A stretch of 46,147 bases of DNA from an uncultured Lachnospiraceae bacterium. Its GTDB lineage: Bacteria > Bacillota_A > Clostridia > Lachnospirales > Lachnospiraceae. The notes beneath the pieces are model-generated. The model saw only the letters and a program-made list of their open reading frames with translations. It had not been told where the DNA came from and made no database searches. This document shows positions 36,070 to 44,836 of this stretch, one piece after another (position 1 is the first letter of the stretch; every line of letters begins with the position of its first letter). The stretch spans positions 1 through 46,147 of the forward strand of contig CACZHN010000011.1 in NCBI GenBank assembly GCA_902780985.1. Reading direction: 5' to 3'. The translations under genes were made by a program, and so were the position numbers.

Positions 36070-36591
36070 ATGTTAAGAAAGCTGGAAAAAAAGGATGCAC
36101 CTCTTATGCTGGAGTGGATGCATGATCCCTCGGTAGTGGAGCATCTGAACAGAAACTTCGGAGCCCTTACACTGGAAGACTGCGAAGCATTTATAGAGAA
36201 AGCAGCCGAAGGCGCGGATGCCGATTGGAAAACCATGACCGGAAATCTTCATCTTGCCATCGAGGATGAGCAGGGTGAATATATGGGAACCGTCAGCCTG
36301 AAGGAGATAGACAGAGAGACTTCTTCGGCGGAATTCGGCATTACCGTAAGACGATGCGCCATGGGCCGCGGCATTTCCATCGCCGCTATGAAAGAGATTG
36401 TGAAGATCGGTCACGAGGTTATGGGACTGGATCTCATATTCTGGTGCGTATCAAAGCACAACAAGAGAGCCGTTCGTTTCTACGAGAAGAACGGATTTGA
36501 GAAGATAACTCTCGACGAGCTGAAACAGAAGAATATCACGGTGGATTACACAGAGGAGCAGATGGCTGATTTCGTCTGGTATAAAGCCTGA
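36070..36591 (+). CDS. GNAT-family N-acetyltransferase, likely acting on the amino sugar
   Basis: Protein of 173 aa with the GNAT pattern: MLRKLEKKDAPLMLEWMHDP, the central EYMGTVSLKEID strand, the acetyl-CoA loop RRCAMGRGISIAAM and the C-terminal HNKRAVRFYEKNGFEKI. Its place straight after the isomerase and aminotransferase suggests it acetylates the 3-amino sugar; known FdtC/QdtC enzymes are hexapeptide-repeat proteins, so this would be a different solution. An upstream in-frame ATG at 36040 overlaps the aminotransferase gene, but AGGGGTG at 36057-36063 sits 6 nt from the ATG at 36070, so I use that. Another acyl donor is possible. Confidence 0.8.
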   Translation: MLRKLEKKDAPLMLEWMHDPSVVEHLNRNFGALTLEDCEAFIEKAAEGADADWKTMTGNLHLAIEDEQGEYMGTVSLKEIDRETSSAEFGITVRRCAMGRGISIAAMKEIVKIGHEVMGLDLIFWCVSKHNKRAVRFYEKNGFEKITLDELKQKNITVDYTEEQMADFVWYKA

Positions 36592-36604
36592 ATACGGAGC
36601 ACTT

Positions 36605-38047
36605 ATGAAGACGCTTTGGAAAAAATACATGGGATTATCAATAGAGCTCAGAGCATCAATGGTCTACACCATCTGCACACTTCTGCAGAATGGTGTGGCT
36701 TTTTTGACTGTGCCTGTTTTTGCCAGAATGATGTCCACAGCGGAAATGGGTTACTACACCACATATAACTCCGTAGAAAACATACTTATGATCTTCCTGA
36801 CACTGAACCTGGCTTACGGCTCCTTCAATACGGCCATGACCAAGTTCGAAGATAAGAGAGATCAGTACACATCGTCGGTGGATATGATATGTATCACACT
36901 GTCCGCAATATTCTTTGTTATATACCTGCCGCTTAAGGGCTTTTTCAACGGACTGTTCAAGCTTCCGACAGAACTTATGCTCCTTATGATAGCAGGCATC
37001 GTGATGAAGAATGCACTGAACTGCTGGACCGGACGCCAGAGATATGATTACAGATATAAGTCCGTTGTGGCCGTATCCCTGTTCATATCCCTTGTGGGAC
37101 CGCTGGTTTCTTTCTTTGCCATCAGGGCCACAGCCGACGGACTTAAAGGAATCTCCTATGTTAAGGCATTAAATATCCTGGAGATCGTAGTAGGCGGCAT
37201 CATCCTTATTTACTGCCTGGCAAAGGGCCGCACGTTTTTCAATAAGAAATACTGGGCTTATGCCCTTACATTTAACATTCCGCTTATCCCTTACTATCTG
37301 TCACAGTCAATCTTCAATGTCAGCGACAGGATCATGATAGATCATTTCTGGGGAAAGAGCGATTCCGGAATCTACGGATCATCCTACACACTGGCAATGA
37401 TCCTGACCATCGTATTAAATGCATTGAACAATTCATACCTTCCTTGGCTTTACAGAAAGATCAAGGCGGGAGAGAGAAAAGAGAATCAGAAGATCGCCAT
37501 GTATATAGCAATCCTTATGGCGGTACTGCTTCTCGGAGTGGTAACTCTCGCACCGGAAGTCATCCTGATCCTGGGCAAGAAGTATCTTGCGGGTGTATGG
37601 GTAGTTCCGCCGGTAGCCATAAGCCTGCTGCTTCTTTTCTATTCACAGATGTTCATAAATGTGGAATTCTTCTTTGAGGAAAAGAAGAGACTGGTATACG
37701 GCACCGCCGTGGCAGCCATAATAAATGTAGTCCTGAACTACTTCGCGATCCCTCGCTTCGGATTCGTCAGCGCAGCGTACACAACGCTTATCAGCTACAT
37801 GGTATTTGCGGGAATGAATTACCTCTTCTACAAGAAGACTTTAAAAGACAGAGATATCCCGAACGACCTGTATAACATGAAGGCTATGATGATAATACTT
37901 GCGGTCTTTACCGCACTGGTATTTACCATCATGCCGCTCTACAATTTCTCGATCGTTCGTTATATAATAGTACTTGTGCTCGGTATAGCAATATTCATAA
38001 AGAGAAATATGATCATGGGCTTTATCAGAGGATTTAAGGAGAACTAA
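36605..38047 (+). CDS. Wzx-like polysaccharide flippase (second)
   Basis: Membrane protein of 480 aa with about 12-14 helices and the features of the MOP/Wzx family: an N-terminal VYTICTLLQNGVAFLTVPVF, the loop FARMMSTAEMGYYTTYNSVENI, the central NVSDRIMIDHFWG and a hydrophobic C-terminus. It likely flips a lipid-linked repeat or decorated unit. It starts 13 nt after the GNAT gene, and its stop shares the TAATG junction with the next gene. It is a clearer family member than the flippase at 14990-16270, and having both suggests two lipid-linked substrates. Confidence 0.85.
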   Translation: MKTLWKKYMGLSIELRASMVYTICTLLQNGVAFLTVPVFARMMSTAEMGYYTTYNSVENILMIFLTLNLAYGSFNTAMTKFEDKRDQYTSSVDMICITLSAIFFVIYLPLKGFFNGLFKLPTELMLLMIAGIVMKNALNCWTGRQRYDYRYKSVVAVSLFISLVGPLVSFFAIRATADGLKGISYVKALNILEIVVGGIILIYCLAKGRTFFNKKYWAYALTFNIPLIPYYLSQSIFNVSDRIMIDHFWGKSDSGIYGSSYTLAMILTIVLNALNNSYLPWLYRKIKAGERKENQKIAMYIAILMAVLLLGVVTLAPEVILILGKKYLAGVWVVPPVAISLLLLFYSQMFINVEFFFEEKKRLVYGTAVAAIINVVLNYFAIPRFGFVSAAYTTLISYMVFAGMNYLFYKKTLKDRDIPNDLYNMKAMMIILAVFTALVFTIMPLYNFSIVRYIIVLVLGIAIFIKRNMIMGFIRGFKEN

Positions 38048-39315
38048 TGGTTACGGATATAGCTAAGAAAGCGGTTCACCTGGTGGTGGACAGACCGCGT
38101 AACAGAATACTTGATGTGACATCGGCTAAGAAGATAGAGAAATGTATAGCTGAGACCAAGGCTGCCAAGGACGAGGCAGGCAGAGACAGACCAATCAAGG
38201 TCGCATTTGTATCACAGATGCCTGAGGTCTGGGATAAGCAGGCTCCCGTCTATGAGAGAATGGCAGCGGATCCGCGCTTCGATGTGTGGATCGTACTTAC
38301 ACCGAACTTCAATTCGGAGACAAAAAAGTATGATAACTGGGGAGAGATTAGGGAATTCTTCCACAGGAAATATAAGGACGCGCAGTTCCTCAATGCCATC
38401 GGAAAGACAGGCCGCACCATCGACCTTACGAAGTACGGCTTCGACTATGTATTCTACGAGAGACCTTACTTCAGATATCTTCCGAAGAAGATGAGAGTAG
38501 CTGCTCTGGCGGGAAAGATAAGAACCTGCTACATCCCTTACACCACCCCGGATTACGAGGCGGGCAAGGGCATGCGTACGCCGGATAAGGAATTCTACAG
38601 ATACGTATATATAGGATTTCATAACTGCGACTCCAGAATAGCAAGACTTTACAAGTCTATGTGGAAGTCCTGCCACGGAGCTCATCAGTATATAAATATC
38701 GGTTATCCGATCCTGAACGAGTGCACCAAGATTAAGCCGGAACCTCACGAGGGTACGGTAGTCATGTGGACACCGAGATGGTCCTACGGAGAAGGAGAGG
38801 GCGGAAGTCATTTCCTTGAGTATAAGGATGAGATCATCAAGCTGGGAGAGGAATATCCGGGAGTTAAAATGCTTCTCAGACCGCATCCTTTCACCTTCAA
38901 GTACATGGTGGAAGAGGGCTACATGACGGAGGAGCAGGTTGAAGCGTATAAGGCCGAGGCGGACAGACTGGGCTGTACATTTGACAAGAACAAGATGATC
39001 AACGATTCCTTTGTGGGAGCGGACATCCTCATATCGGACTTCTCGTCCATCGTATGGCAGTTCTTCTATCAGGGCAAGCCTATCATTTACTGCATGGGCG
39101 ACAACGACCTGTCATCGGATCTTCAGGAACTGGTGGACGTTATGTATGTGGCCGAGTCCTATGACGACGTGAAGCGCTACATCGCAGAGCTTTCAAAGGG
39201 AAATGATTATCTGAAGGCCGACAGACAGAAGGTTATAGACAAGTATCTTAAAAAGTACGATAATTCTGCTGACGACATAGTGGAATATATCGTAAAGGAT
39301 TTTATCGAATTATAA
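38047..39315 (+). CDS. CDP-glycerol glycerophosphotransferase-like protein (TagB/TagF family)
   Basis: Protein of 422 aa whose C-terminal two thirds match the teichoic acid glycerophosphotransferase fold. [26 protein letters not shown] (RPHP motif) and [25 protein letters not shown] (SDFSS motif) are the donor-binding and catalytic parts. It would transfer a phosphopolyol from a CDP-activated donor. The N-terminal region (about 1-55) is a charged helix. Its TAATG overlap with the flippase gene and the nearby TagD-like domain point to a CDP-alcohol route. Whether the donor is CDP-glycerol or a modified relative is not known. Confidence 0.85.
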   Translation: MVTDIAKKAVHLVVDRPRNRILDVTSAKKIEKCIAETKAAKDEAGRDRPIKVAFVSQMPEVWDKQAPVYERMAADPRFDVWIVLTPNFNSETKKYDNWGEIREFFHRKYKDAQFLNAIGKTGRTIDLTKYGFDYVFYERPYFRYLPKKMRVAALAGKIRTCYIPYTTPDYEAGKGMRTPDKEFYRYVYIGFHNCDSRIARLYKSMWKSCHGAHQYINIGYPILNECTKIKPEPHEGTVVMWTPRWSYGEGEGGSHFLEYKDEIIKLGEEYPGVKMLLRPHPFTFKYMVEEGYMTEEQVEAYKAEADRLGCTFDKNKMINDSFVGADILISDFSSIVWQFFYQGKPIIYCMGDNDLSSDLQELVDVMYVAESYDDVKRYIAELSKGNDYLKADRQKVIDKYLKKYDNSADDIVEYIVKDFIEL

Positions 39316-39331
39316 ATTGGAGATGACGGAA

Positions 39332-40405
39332 ATGTTAAACTTTACAGTAGGCCCCGTACAGGGCGATGAGGCAATACTTTCGATAGGTGCCGAGCAGGTT
39401 CCTTACTTCAGAACTCCGGAGTTTTCGGAGATCATGAAGGAGAGCGAGGAATTGATGAAGGAATTCGCAGGAGTGGACGAGAAGGGAAGAGCTGTGTTCA
39501 TCACAGGTTCCGGTACCGCATCCATGGAAGCGGCTGTAGTAAACCTTTTCGACGAGAAGGATAAGCTGCTGGTAGTAAACGGCGGATCCTTCGGTGCACG
39601 TTTTGTACAGCTCTGCGAGATCCACAAGATCCCATTTGAGCAGATCAAGCTTGAGACGGGCAAGGCACTTACTGCAGAGAAGCTTGCCGAGTATGAAGGT
39701 AAGGGCTTCACGGGATTCCTTGTAAACATCCACGAGACATCCACAGGTGTAAAGTATGATACGGATATGATCGGTGAGTTCTGTAAGAAGAACGGCATCT
39801 TCCTGGTAGTGGATGCCATCAGCTCATTTCTTGCAGACCCGCTTAATATGAAGGCTCAGGGAGTTGAGGTTATGATAACCGGTTCTCAGAAAGCACTGGC
39901 CTGCCCTCCGGGTGTGTCGGTTATGGTGCTTTCCGAGAAGGCAGTCGAGAGAGTTTACAGCCATGATCCTAAGTGCATGTACCTGGATGTAAGGGATGCG
40001 CTGAAGAACGGCGAGAGAGGACAGACTCCTTTCACACCTGCAGTAGGAATCCTGAGACAGATAAATGCAAGACTGAAGGGCATCAAGGCTGCCGGCGGAG
40101 TTCAGTCAGAGATCGACAGAATGAAAGCTCTTGCAGCGGACTTCAGACAGAGAATAGAGGGACTTCCTTTCGAAATCGTTTCGGAATCCCTGTCCAATGC
40201 AGTGACCCCGCTTCATCCTACAACTGCTTCGGCTTACGATATTTTCACCGTACTTAAGGATGAATACGGAATCTGGATCTGCCCTAACGGCGGCGACCTG
40301 AAGGATAAGGTTTTCAGAGTCGGCCATATAGGCGCACTTACTCCGGAAGATAACAAGACACTTGTTGATGCCTTTAAGGATCTCCAGAAGAGAGGAATCA
40401 TATAA
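39332..40405 (+). CDS. Class V aminotransferase (alanine-glyoxylate / phosphonopyruvate transaminase-like)
   Basis: PLP enzyme of 357 aa. Family features are the start [24 protein letters not shown], the [12 protein letters not shown] cofactor region, [12 protein letters not shown] and the aldimine lysine K187 in [13 protein letters not shown]. Relatives include serine-pyruvate and 2-aminoethylphosphonate-pyruvate transaminases. No phosphonate-forming genes (PEP mutase) occur here, so the substrate is open; the next gene, for a CDP-alcohol-type enzyme, suggests it may make or consume a small phosphorylated amine. An in-frame TTG at 39317 and ATG at 39323 exist, but GGAG at 39319-39322 is 9 nt from the ATG at 39332, which I prefer. 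Confidence 0.8.
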   Translation: MLNFTVGPVQGDEAILSIGAEQVPYFRTPEFSEIMKESEELMKEFAGVDEKGRAVFITGSGTASMEAAVVNLFDEKDKLLVVNGGSFGARFVQLCEIHKIPFEQIKLETGKALTAEKLAEYEGKGFTGFLVNIHETSTGVKYDTDMIGEFCKKNGIFLVVDAISSFLADPLNMKAQGVEVMITGSQKALACPPGVSVMVLSEKAVERVYSHDPKCMYLDVRDALKNGERGQTPFTPAVGILRQINARLKGIKAAGGVQSEIDRMKALAADFRQRIEGLPFEIVSESLSNAVTPLHPTTASAYDIFTVLKDEYGIWICPNGGDLKDKVFRVGHIGALTPEDNKTLVDAFKDLQKRGII

Positions 40406-40430
40406 GGCAGGACGCGGCGAGGATAAACTT

Positions 40431-41786
40431 ATGAAAAAGGTTATTACTTACGGTACATACGACCTGCTTCACTTCGGTCATATAAGGCTGCTTGAAAGAG
40501 CAAAGGCTCTGGGCGACTACCTTATCGTGGGAGTCACATCCGATGACTTCGACAGGACCAGAGGAAAGATAAATGTACAGCAATCCCTGACGGAGAGGGT
40601 TCAGGCCATCCGTGAGACGGGACTTGCCGACGAGATAATCATAGAGGAATACGAAGGCCAGAAGATAGACGACATCCAGAAGTACGGAGTGGACATCTTC
40701 ACCGTAGGTTCCGACTGGGTAGGAAAATTCGATTACCTGAAGGAATACTGCGAGGTTGTTTATCTGGACAGGACCGAAGGCGTATCCAGCAGCGACATCC
40801 GCGGAGCGGAGCGTAAGCTTAAGATGGGTATCTTCGGAAATGTGGACTTCATCAGAAAGTATCTGAGAGAATCGGTATACGTAAACGGACTGGAAATATC
40901 GGGACTCTGCACCGATGCGGACGAACCCGAAGAAGATATAGTGAGTGCTGCGGTTGAAAGAGGCGTTGAGATCCTTCCGGATTATCAGTCGCTTCTGGAA
41001 AAGTCGGATGCGGTTTATATCGTATCTCACCCGACATCGCATTTTGAGGACTGTAAGAAGGCACTGGAGCAGGGAAAGCACGTGCTCTGCGAAGCACCTG
41101 CAGCTCTTACCGCAGATGATCATAAAGCCCTTTCGGCACTGGCCGAGGAGAAGGGACTGATCTTCATGGAGGCGCTAAAGACAGCGTACTCCATCGCATA
41201 CAGCAGACTGCTTCTGCTGCTTAAGACAGGAGCCATCGGAGATGTGATCTCGGTGGATGTAACCTGTACAAGTCTCAGTGCACTTAAGGGAAGAAACGGA
41301 AGCCTGAAGGGTGTATGGAATTCCATGACAGCCTGGGGACCGACGGGAATCATGCCGGTACTGGACATTCTCGGAACGGATTACACATCCCTGGATATCG
41401 TATCGAAGTACGTAGAAGGCGAGCCGGAGTTCGATTCGTTTTCCAGACTCAGCTTCAGATACCCGAAGGCTGTGGCTACGGTCAAGCTGGGCAAGGGAGT
41501 TAAGTCTGAAGGCGATCTGGTGGTAACGGGTACAAAGGGATACCTTTACATCCCGAGCCCATGGTGGAAGACGGACTATTTCGAGATAAGATACGAGAAT
41601 CAGTCGGACAATAAGAGATACTTCTACCAGCTGGACGGCGAGGGAATCAGATATGAAATGGTGGTATTCACAAAGGCCATCGACAGCGGACGCCGCCCTG
41701 CATTTCTTAAGGACAAGGTTGCTCTAAAGATAGCCGAGATCATGGAAGACTTCCACAGCGGAAAAAATGTCACGAAACTCGGTTAA
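40431..41786 (+). CDS. TagD-like cytidylyltransferase fused to a Gfo/Idh/MocA-like domain
   Basis: Bifunctional protein of 451 aa. Residues 1-128 are a glycerol-3-phosphate cytidylyltransferase-type domain: ITYGTYDLLHFGHIRLL with the HxGH motif and RTEGVSSSDIRG. Residues about 130-451 resemble a Gfo/Idh/MocA oxidoreductase (ILPDYQSLLEKSDAVYIVSHP, QGKHVLCEAPAALT). The usual catalytic EKP is EAP here (E221-A222-P223), and the N-terminal glycine loop is MGIFGNVDF, weaker than usual. The second half may therefore bind rather than oxidise. The N-terminal half should make a CDP-activated alcohol. The start is the ATG at 40431, with AGGA at 40420-40423; longer in-frame starts overlap the aminotransferase gene. 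Confidence 0.85.
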   Translation: MKKVITYGTYDLLHFGHIRLLERAKALGDYLIVGVTSDDFDRTRGKINVQQSLTERVQAIRETGLADEIIIEEYEGQKIDDIQKYGVDIFTVGSDWVGKFDYLKEYCEVVYLDRTEGVSSSDIRGAERKLKMGIFGNVDFIRKYLRESVYVNGLEISGLCTDADEPEEDIVSAAVERGVEILPDYQSLLEKSDAVYIVSHPTSHFEDCKKALEQGKHVLCEAPAALTADDHKALSALAEEKGLIFMEALKTAYSIAYSRLLLLLKTGAIGDVISVDVTCTSLSALKGRNGSLKGVWNSMTAWGPTGIMPVLDILGTDYTSLDIVSKYVEGEPEFDSFSRLSFRYPKAVATVKLGKGVKSEGDLVVTGTKGYLYIPSPWWKTDYFEIRYENQSDNKRYFYQLDGEGIRYEMVVFTKAIDSGRRPAFLKDKVALKIAEIMEDFHSGKNVTKLG

Positions 41787-41817
41787 CAAAAAAATATCAG
41801 AAAACGGAGAATCCAAA

Positions 41818-42678
41818 ATGGCACAGGATAAAGTAAAAAGAGGCAGCTCTAAGCAGCTTATCATGGGAGAGGACCTGAAGAAGCTTCAGAGAATCGAAGT
41901 GGAAATGCTTGTGGAGCTGGACAGAATCTGCAGAAAGAATCACATCACATATTCCGTAAGTGACGGATCGCTTCTGGGAGCCATCAGACATAAGGGATTT
42001 ATCCCATGGGACGATGATGCCGATGTATCCATGATGAGAAGCGAATACAACAAGTTCAGAGAGGCCTGCAAGAAGGATCTCGATACTTCCAGATTTTTCC
42101 TTCAGGACTGGACCACAGACCCGAACTACAGATGGGGCTACGCAAAGATGAGAAGAAACGATACACTGCTCATCGGTGACGGACATCAGAACATAAAGCA
42201 GCATCAGGGCGTTTTCATGGATATCTTTATCTTCGACGGAGTTCCCGATAATGATTTTATGAGAAACTATGTGCATAAGTTCATTACATTCTGTATCAGA
42301 AAGATCCAGTACTCGGAGATCGGAAAGACCAACGCAAAGAATCCGCTTCTCAGAAAGTGGTACAAGCTGATCAACAAGATTCCTGTAAAGTATACCTTCG
42401 TGTGGCTTGAGAAACTGGCCAAGCTGAACAACCGACGCCAGACCAAGTATGTAAAGCACGTAACTTATCCGCACGAGATCGGTTCACCGAACGGAATCCC
42501 GAGATCATTCTTCCATAACCTGATGAACACGGACTTCGACGGACACAGAGTTATGGCATTCAAGAACTATGATGAATATCTTACTATGCTTTACGGAGAC
42601 TATATGACACCGCTGCCGGAGAAGGACAGAGTGTACTACGAAGTGAGCGAGTATAAGTTTATAGATGTGGATATCTAA
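41818..42678 (+). CDS. LicD-family phosphotransferase
   Basis: Protein of 286 aa with the LicD signature LDRICRKNHITYSVSDGSLLGAIRHKGFIPWDDDADVSM, whose DDD triad binds metal and CDP-donor. LicD proteins move phosphocholine or other phospho-alcohols from CDP-donors to sugars. With the cytidylyltransferase just upstream (31 nt), it is the likely transferase of the small molecule activated there. An in-frame ATG at 41767 lies within the preceding gene, but CGGAGA at 41805-41810 and the ATG at 41818 fit better. It is the last gene of the plus-strand run and ends at the bidirectional terminator. Confidence 0.88.
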   Translation: MAQDKVKRGSSKQLIMGEDLKKLQRIEVEMLVELDRICRKNHITYSVSDGSLLGAIRHKGFIPWDDDADVSMMRSEYNKFREACKKDLDTSRFFLQDWTTDPNYRWGYAKMRRNDTLLIGDGHQNIKQHQGVFMDIFIFDGVPDNDFMRNYVHKFITFCIRKIQYSEIGKTNAKNPLLRKWYKLINKIPVKYTFVWLEKLAKLNNRRQTKYVKHVTYPHEIGSPNGIPRSFFHNLMNTDFDGHRVMAFKNYDEYLTMLYGDYMTPLPEKDRVYYEVSEYKFIDVDI

Positions 42679-42683
42679 GCATC

Positions 42684-42709
42684 AAAAAAGGCCCGAGAGG
42701 GCCTTTTTT
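42684..42709. terminator. Bidirectional intrinsic terminator
   Basis: A perfect 11-bp stem, AAAAAAGGCCC (42684-42694) and GGGCCTTTTTT (42699-42709) with a GAGA loop, has T-tracts on both strands. It ends the long plus-strand run after licD and the converging minus-strand pair. The TAA stop of the minus-strand GT2 gene (42710-42708) lies within its edge. Confidence 0.95.
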
Positions 42710-43667
42710 AGTTCGAACTGCGAGGGGTATACTTCTTGGTAAGAATTCCCATGTAATGACGCAGCATGTATATGTACAGACCCGGATTAGAACAGGAGCG
42801 TACCAGGGTTCTGAGGTAAATGTTGTCTATCTCATAATACTTGGAAAGCTTGAGGCGCTTCTTGATGATCTTGTTATCCGGATACTCTTCTGACAGAAGC
42901 CGGTAGAATTCTTCCACATCCTTTTTCAGAAGCTGTTTGAAAGGAGAATCTTTCTTGGTGGAACTTCCGCTGTCAACTTCGTAGAATACCATGTAGTCGT
43001 CCATGAAGTGCATTCTGGTTCCGTCCAGTGCCGCCATGATCTGAGTAAGATCCTCGGCATATTTAACTCTTCCCTCGATTCTTTTCAGGTAGTGTACCAG
43101 CAGCTCTCTTTCGTAGCAAATGTTGGCACCGCACACCGTGTCAGAGTATAGGAGAAGATTCTTTAATATCCTTTTCTCATCCGATTTCTGATAAGCGACG
43201 ATATCAAAAGGATGCGGGAAGGCAACTTTCTTCTTACGTCCGTTTTCCGATTCCGTAAATCCGATCGGATATCCTGCAATAAGCTTATGGCCTGTAGCTT
43301 CGGTGTAGTCCGAAAGTTTATTCAGTGTATCTTTTGAATAAAACATATCTCCGGGACCGAAGATCTTTACATAGCTGCCTCTGCAGAAAGAACTTCCTAT
43401 CAGGATATTCTTGACAGTTCCCTGATTAATACCGTTTTCAAGCATGACGAAGTTGTTGAATCCGCGGTGCTCAAGATAACGCTTTACCTTCGGATATAAG
43501 CTGTCCTTTGAGCCGTCGTCGGCAAAAACAATTTCGTAATCCTTATAATTCTGACGCAATACGGAATCAAGCGTCTGCTTCAGTTTCTCCCAGATGGGAT
43601 TATATGTGATCATCAGCACCGAAAAGTAAGGTGTTGACGATAAATCTCTGTTATCGGTTACATTCAT
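42708..43667 (-). CDS. GT2 glycosyltransferase
   Basis: Protein of 319 aa with PYFSVLMITYNPIWEKL, the ADDGSKD nucleotide-binding motif and NGINQGTVKN. Where a DxD is expected it has IFGPGDMF, so only one acidic residue is evident; this is seen in some GT2 proteins but should be kept in mind. There is no membrane helix. It overlaps the GT8 gene upstream by 4 nt (ATGA), so the two are translated together. It probably adds a sugar to the same surface glycan, but from a separate transcript with its own upstream promoter. Confidence 0.8.
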   Translation of the reverse strand: MNVTDNRDLSSTPYFSVLMITYNPIWEKLKQTLDSVLRQNYKDYEIVFADDGSKDSLYPKVKRYLEHRGFNNFVMLENGINQGTVKNILIGSSFCRGSYVKIFGPGDMFYSKDTLNKLSDYTEATGHKLIAGYPIGFTESENGRKKKVAFPHPFDIVAYQKSDEKRILKNLLLYSDTVCGANICYERELLVHYLKRIEGRVKYAEDLTQIMAALDGTRMHFMDDYMVFYEVDSGSSTKKDSPFKQLLKKDVEEFYRLLSEEYPDNKIIKKRLKLSKYYEIDNIYLRTLVRSCSNPGLYIYMLRHYMGILTKKYTPRSSN

Positions 43668-44677
43668 TCTGACTCCTTTGCCTGAAGAGCTTTCTTACGC
43701 TTCTTCATAAAGACAGGTATAAGTTTGTTGATTATCTTAAGTCTGAGACCCGGGAACGGCTTCATAACAGCGTTGAAGCAGTAGAAGCAGAAGAAATACT
43801 TCTCCCAGCCGTATTCGATGATATCGCCCCTTTTCTCCGGATCGCGTCCGATAGGGGTTCTCTTATAATACTTGAAGAAATCCGCACCGAAGCGGTGACG
43901 GCTTCCGTGTCTCCAAGGTCTTTCCTCTCCAAGGAAATGCACGATGGCAGGATCCTTGCAGACGGCCTTATAAACATCCTTAGGTGCTCGCTGATCCGGA
44001 TTCATCCACTTGTTAACCGCTCTGTAAGCATAGAAGTAATATGTGTTACAGAAGTTATATGTGAAATGCACCGGCAGTATCTCATCCTTGAGGCAGCCGT
44101 TGATGGCATCCTGATCGTTGGCGAAAAGCTGTCCGCCGTGCTCGTCGAAGAAGGCCAGTATCCTGTGGCCTGTATCTCTTTCCTTCCAGAGCTTCAGGTT
44201 TATAAGAAGGACGCCGGCGTTATAGTAGTTGGCGTCGGGCTCCAGTCCCAGTACTTCCTTTCTGTCTGCGGGAACCGTAGGCTCCACAGCCGCAGCCAGC
44301 ACGTGCTCGGAAAGATCCGTATCATACAGTCTGCTTATATCCTGACGAACTATGGTATCACCGTCCAGATAAAGAACCTTATCCACTTCTTCCGGAAGAA
44401 GAGTATCAAGGAAGAGTCTGGAGAGAACGATGTCGTTCCAGCCTCCCGTATCTATAGCTTTGCCGCAGAGAACCTCTGTAGGCGGCAGTTCGATTATATC
44501 TATCTCCTGACTGTAGCAGGCTACAAATGACTTCAGCATCTTCTTATGCTCTTCGGTAATGCCCTTCGACATTATATAAAAATGCACCGAAGCCTTGCGG
44601 TTGTTCTCCAGTACGGATGCTATGCCTGCACTGATCTGCGGAACAAAGTTGTCATCTGAAGTATATACTATATTCAT
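43664..44677 (-). CDS. GT8 glycosyltransferase
   Basis: Retaining GT-A enzyme of 337 aa. The family start MNIVYTSDDNFVPQISAGIASVLENN, the metal site LYLDGDTIV (D105 and D107), DISRLYDTD, YYNAGVLLINLKLWK, NDQDAINGCLKDEI and the HFLGEERPW end motif are all present, so it is likely active as a galactosyl- or glucosyltransferase of the LgtC type. A basic C-terminal tail could bind the membrane. The site GAGAGGAT is about 9 nt upstream of the ATG at 44677-44675. It forms a two-gene operon with the GT2 gene. Confidence 0.92.
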   Translation of the reverse strand: MNIVYTSDDNFVPQISAGIASVLENNRKASVHFYIMSKGITEEHKKMLKSFVACYSQEIDIIELPPTEVLCGKAIDTGGWNDIVLSRLFLDTLLPEEVDKVLYLDGDTIVRQDISRLYDTDLSEHVLAAAVEPTVPADRKEVLGLEPDANYYNAGVLLINLKLWKERDTGHRILAFFDEHGGQLFANDQDAINGCLKDEILPVHFTYNFCNTYYFYAYRAVNKWMNPDQRAPKDVYKAVCKDPAIVHFLGEERPWRHGSRHRFGADFFKYYKRTPIGRDPEKRGDIIEYGWEKYFFCFYCFNAVMKPFPGLRLKIINKLIPVFMKKRKKALQAKESE

Positions 44678-44729
44678 AGCTGGAATCCTCTCTTAACCGG
44701 AGTCGGCCGCTGATGCGCCGCTAACTTAC

Positions 44730-44738
44730 ATAATAGCA
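44730..44738 (-). promoter_or_regulatory. Extended -10 promoter candidate for the GT8-GT2 pair
   Basis: On the minus strand, TGCTATTAT (44738-44730) is an extended -10 element (TGn then TATTAT). The -35 region 17 nt upstream (TGGAAC) is poor, which is tolerated with extended -10 promoters. Transcription would begin about 45 nt upstream of the GT8 start codon. Confidence 0.45.
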
Positions 44739-44781
44739 CGTTTCGGCCTGCCGTTCCACCTCTTTACAAATCGGGATTATG

Positions 44782-44799
44782 ATGCTATATTTATAGCAT
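44782..44799. repeat. 8-bp inverted repeat in the divergent intergenic region
   Basis: ATGCTATA (44782-44789) and TATAGCAT (44792-44799) are perfect complements with a TT centre. It lies between the GT8 promoter candidate and the 6S-like RNA, where an operator would sit. It could also be chance in AT-rich DNA. Confidence 0.4.
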
Positions 44800-44836
44800 A
44801 TTAAAGGTGTTTGATTACACACTTGAATATAACTTA

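Noticed and set aside
39332..41786. A phosphonate pathway (aminoethylphosphonate transaminase plus PntC-type cytidylyltransferase)
   Set aside because: No PEP mutase or phosphonopyruvate decarboxylase is present, and the cytidylyltransferase is TagD-like rather than PntC-like.
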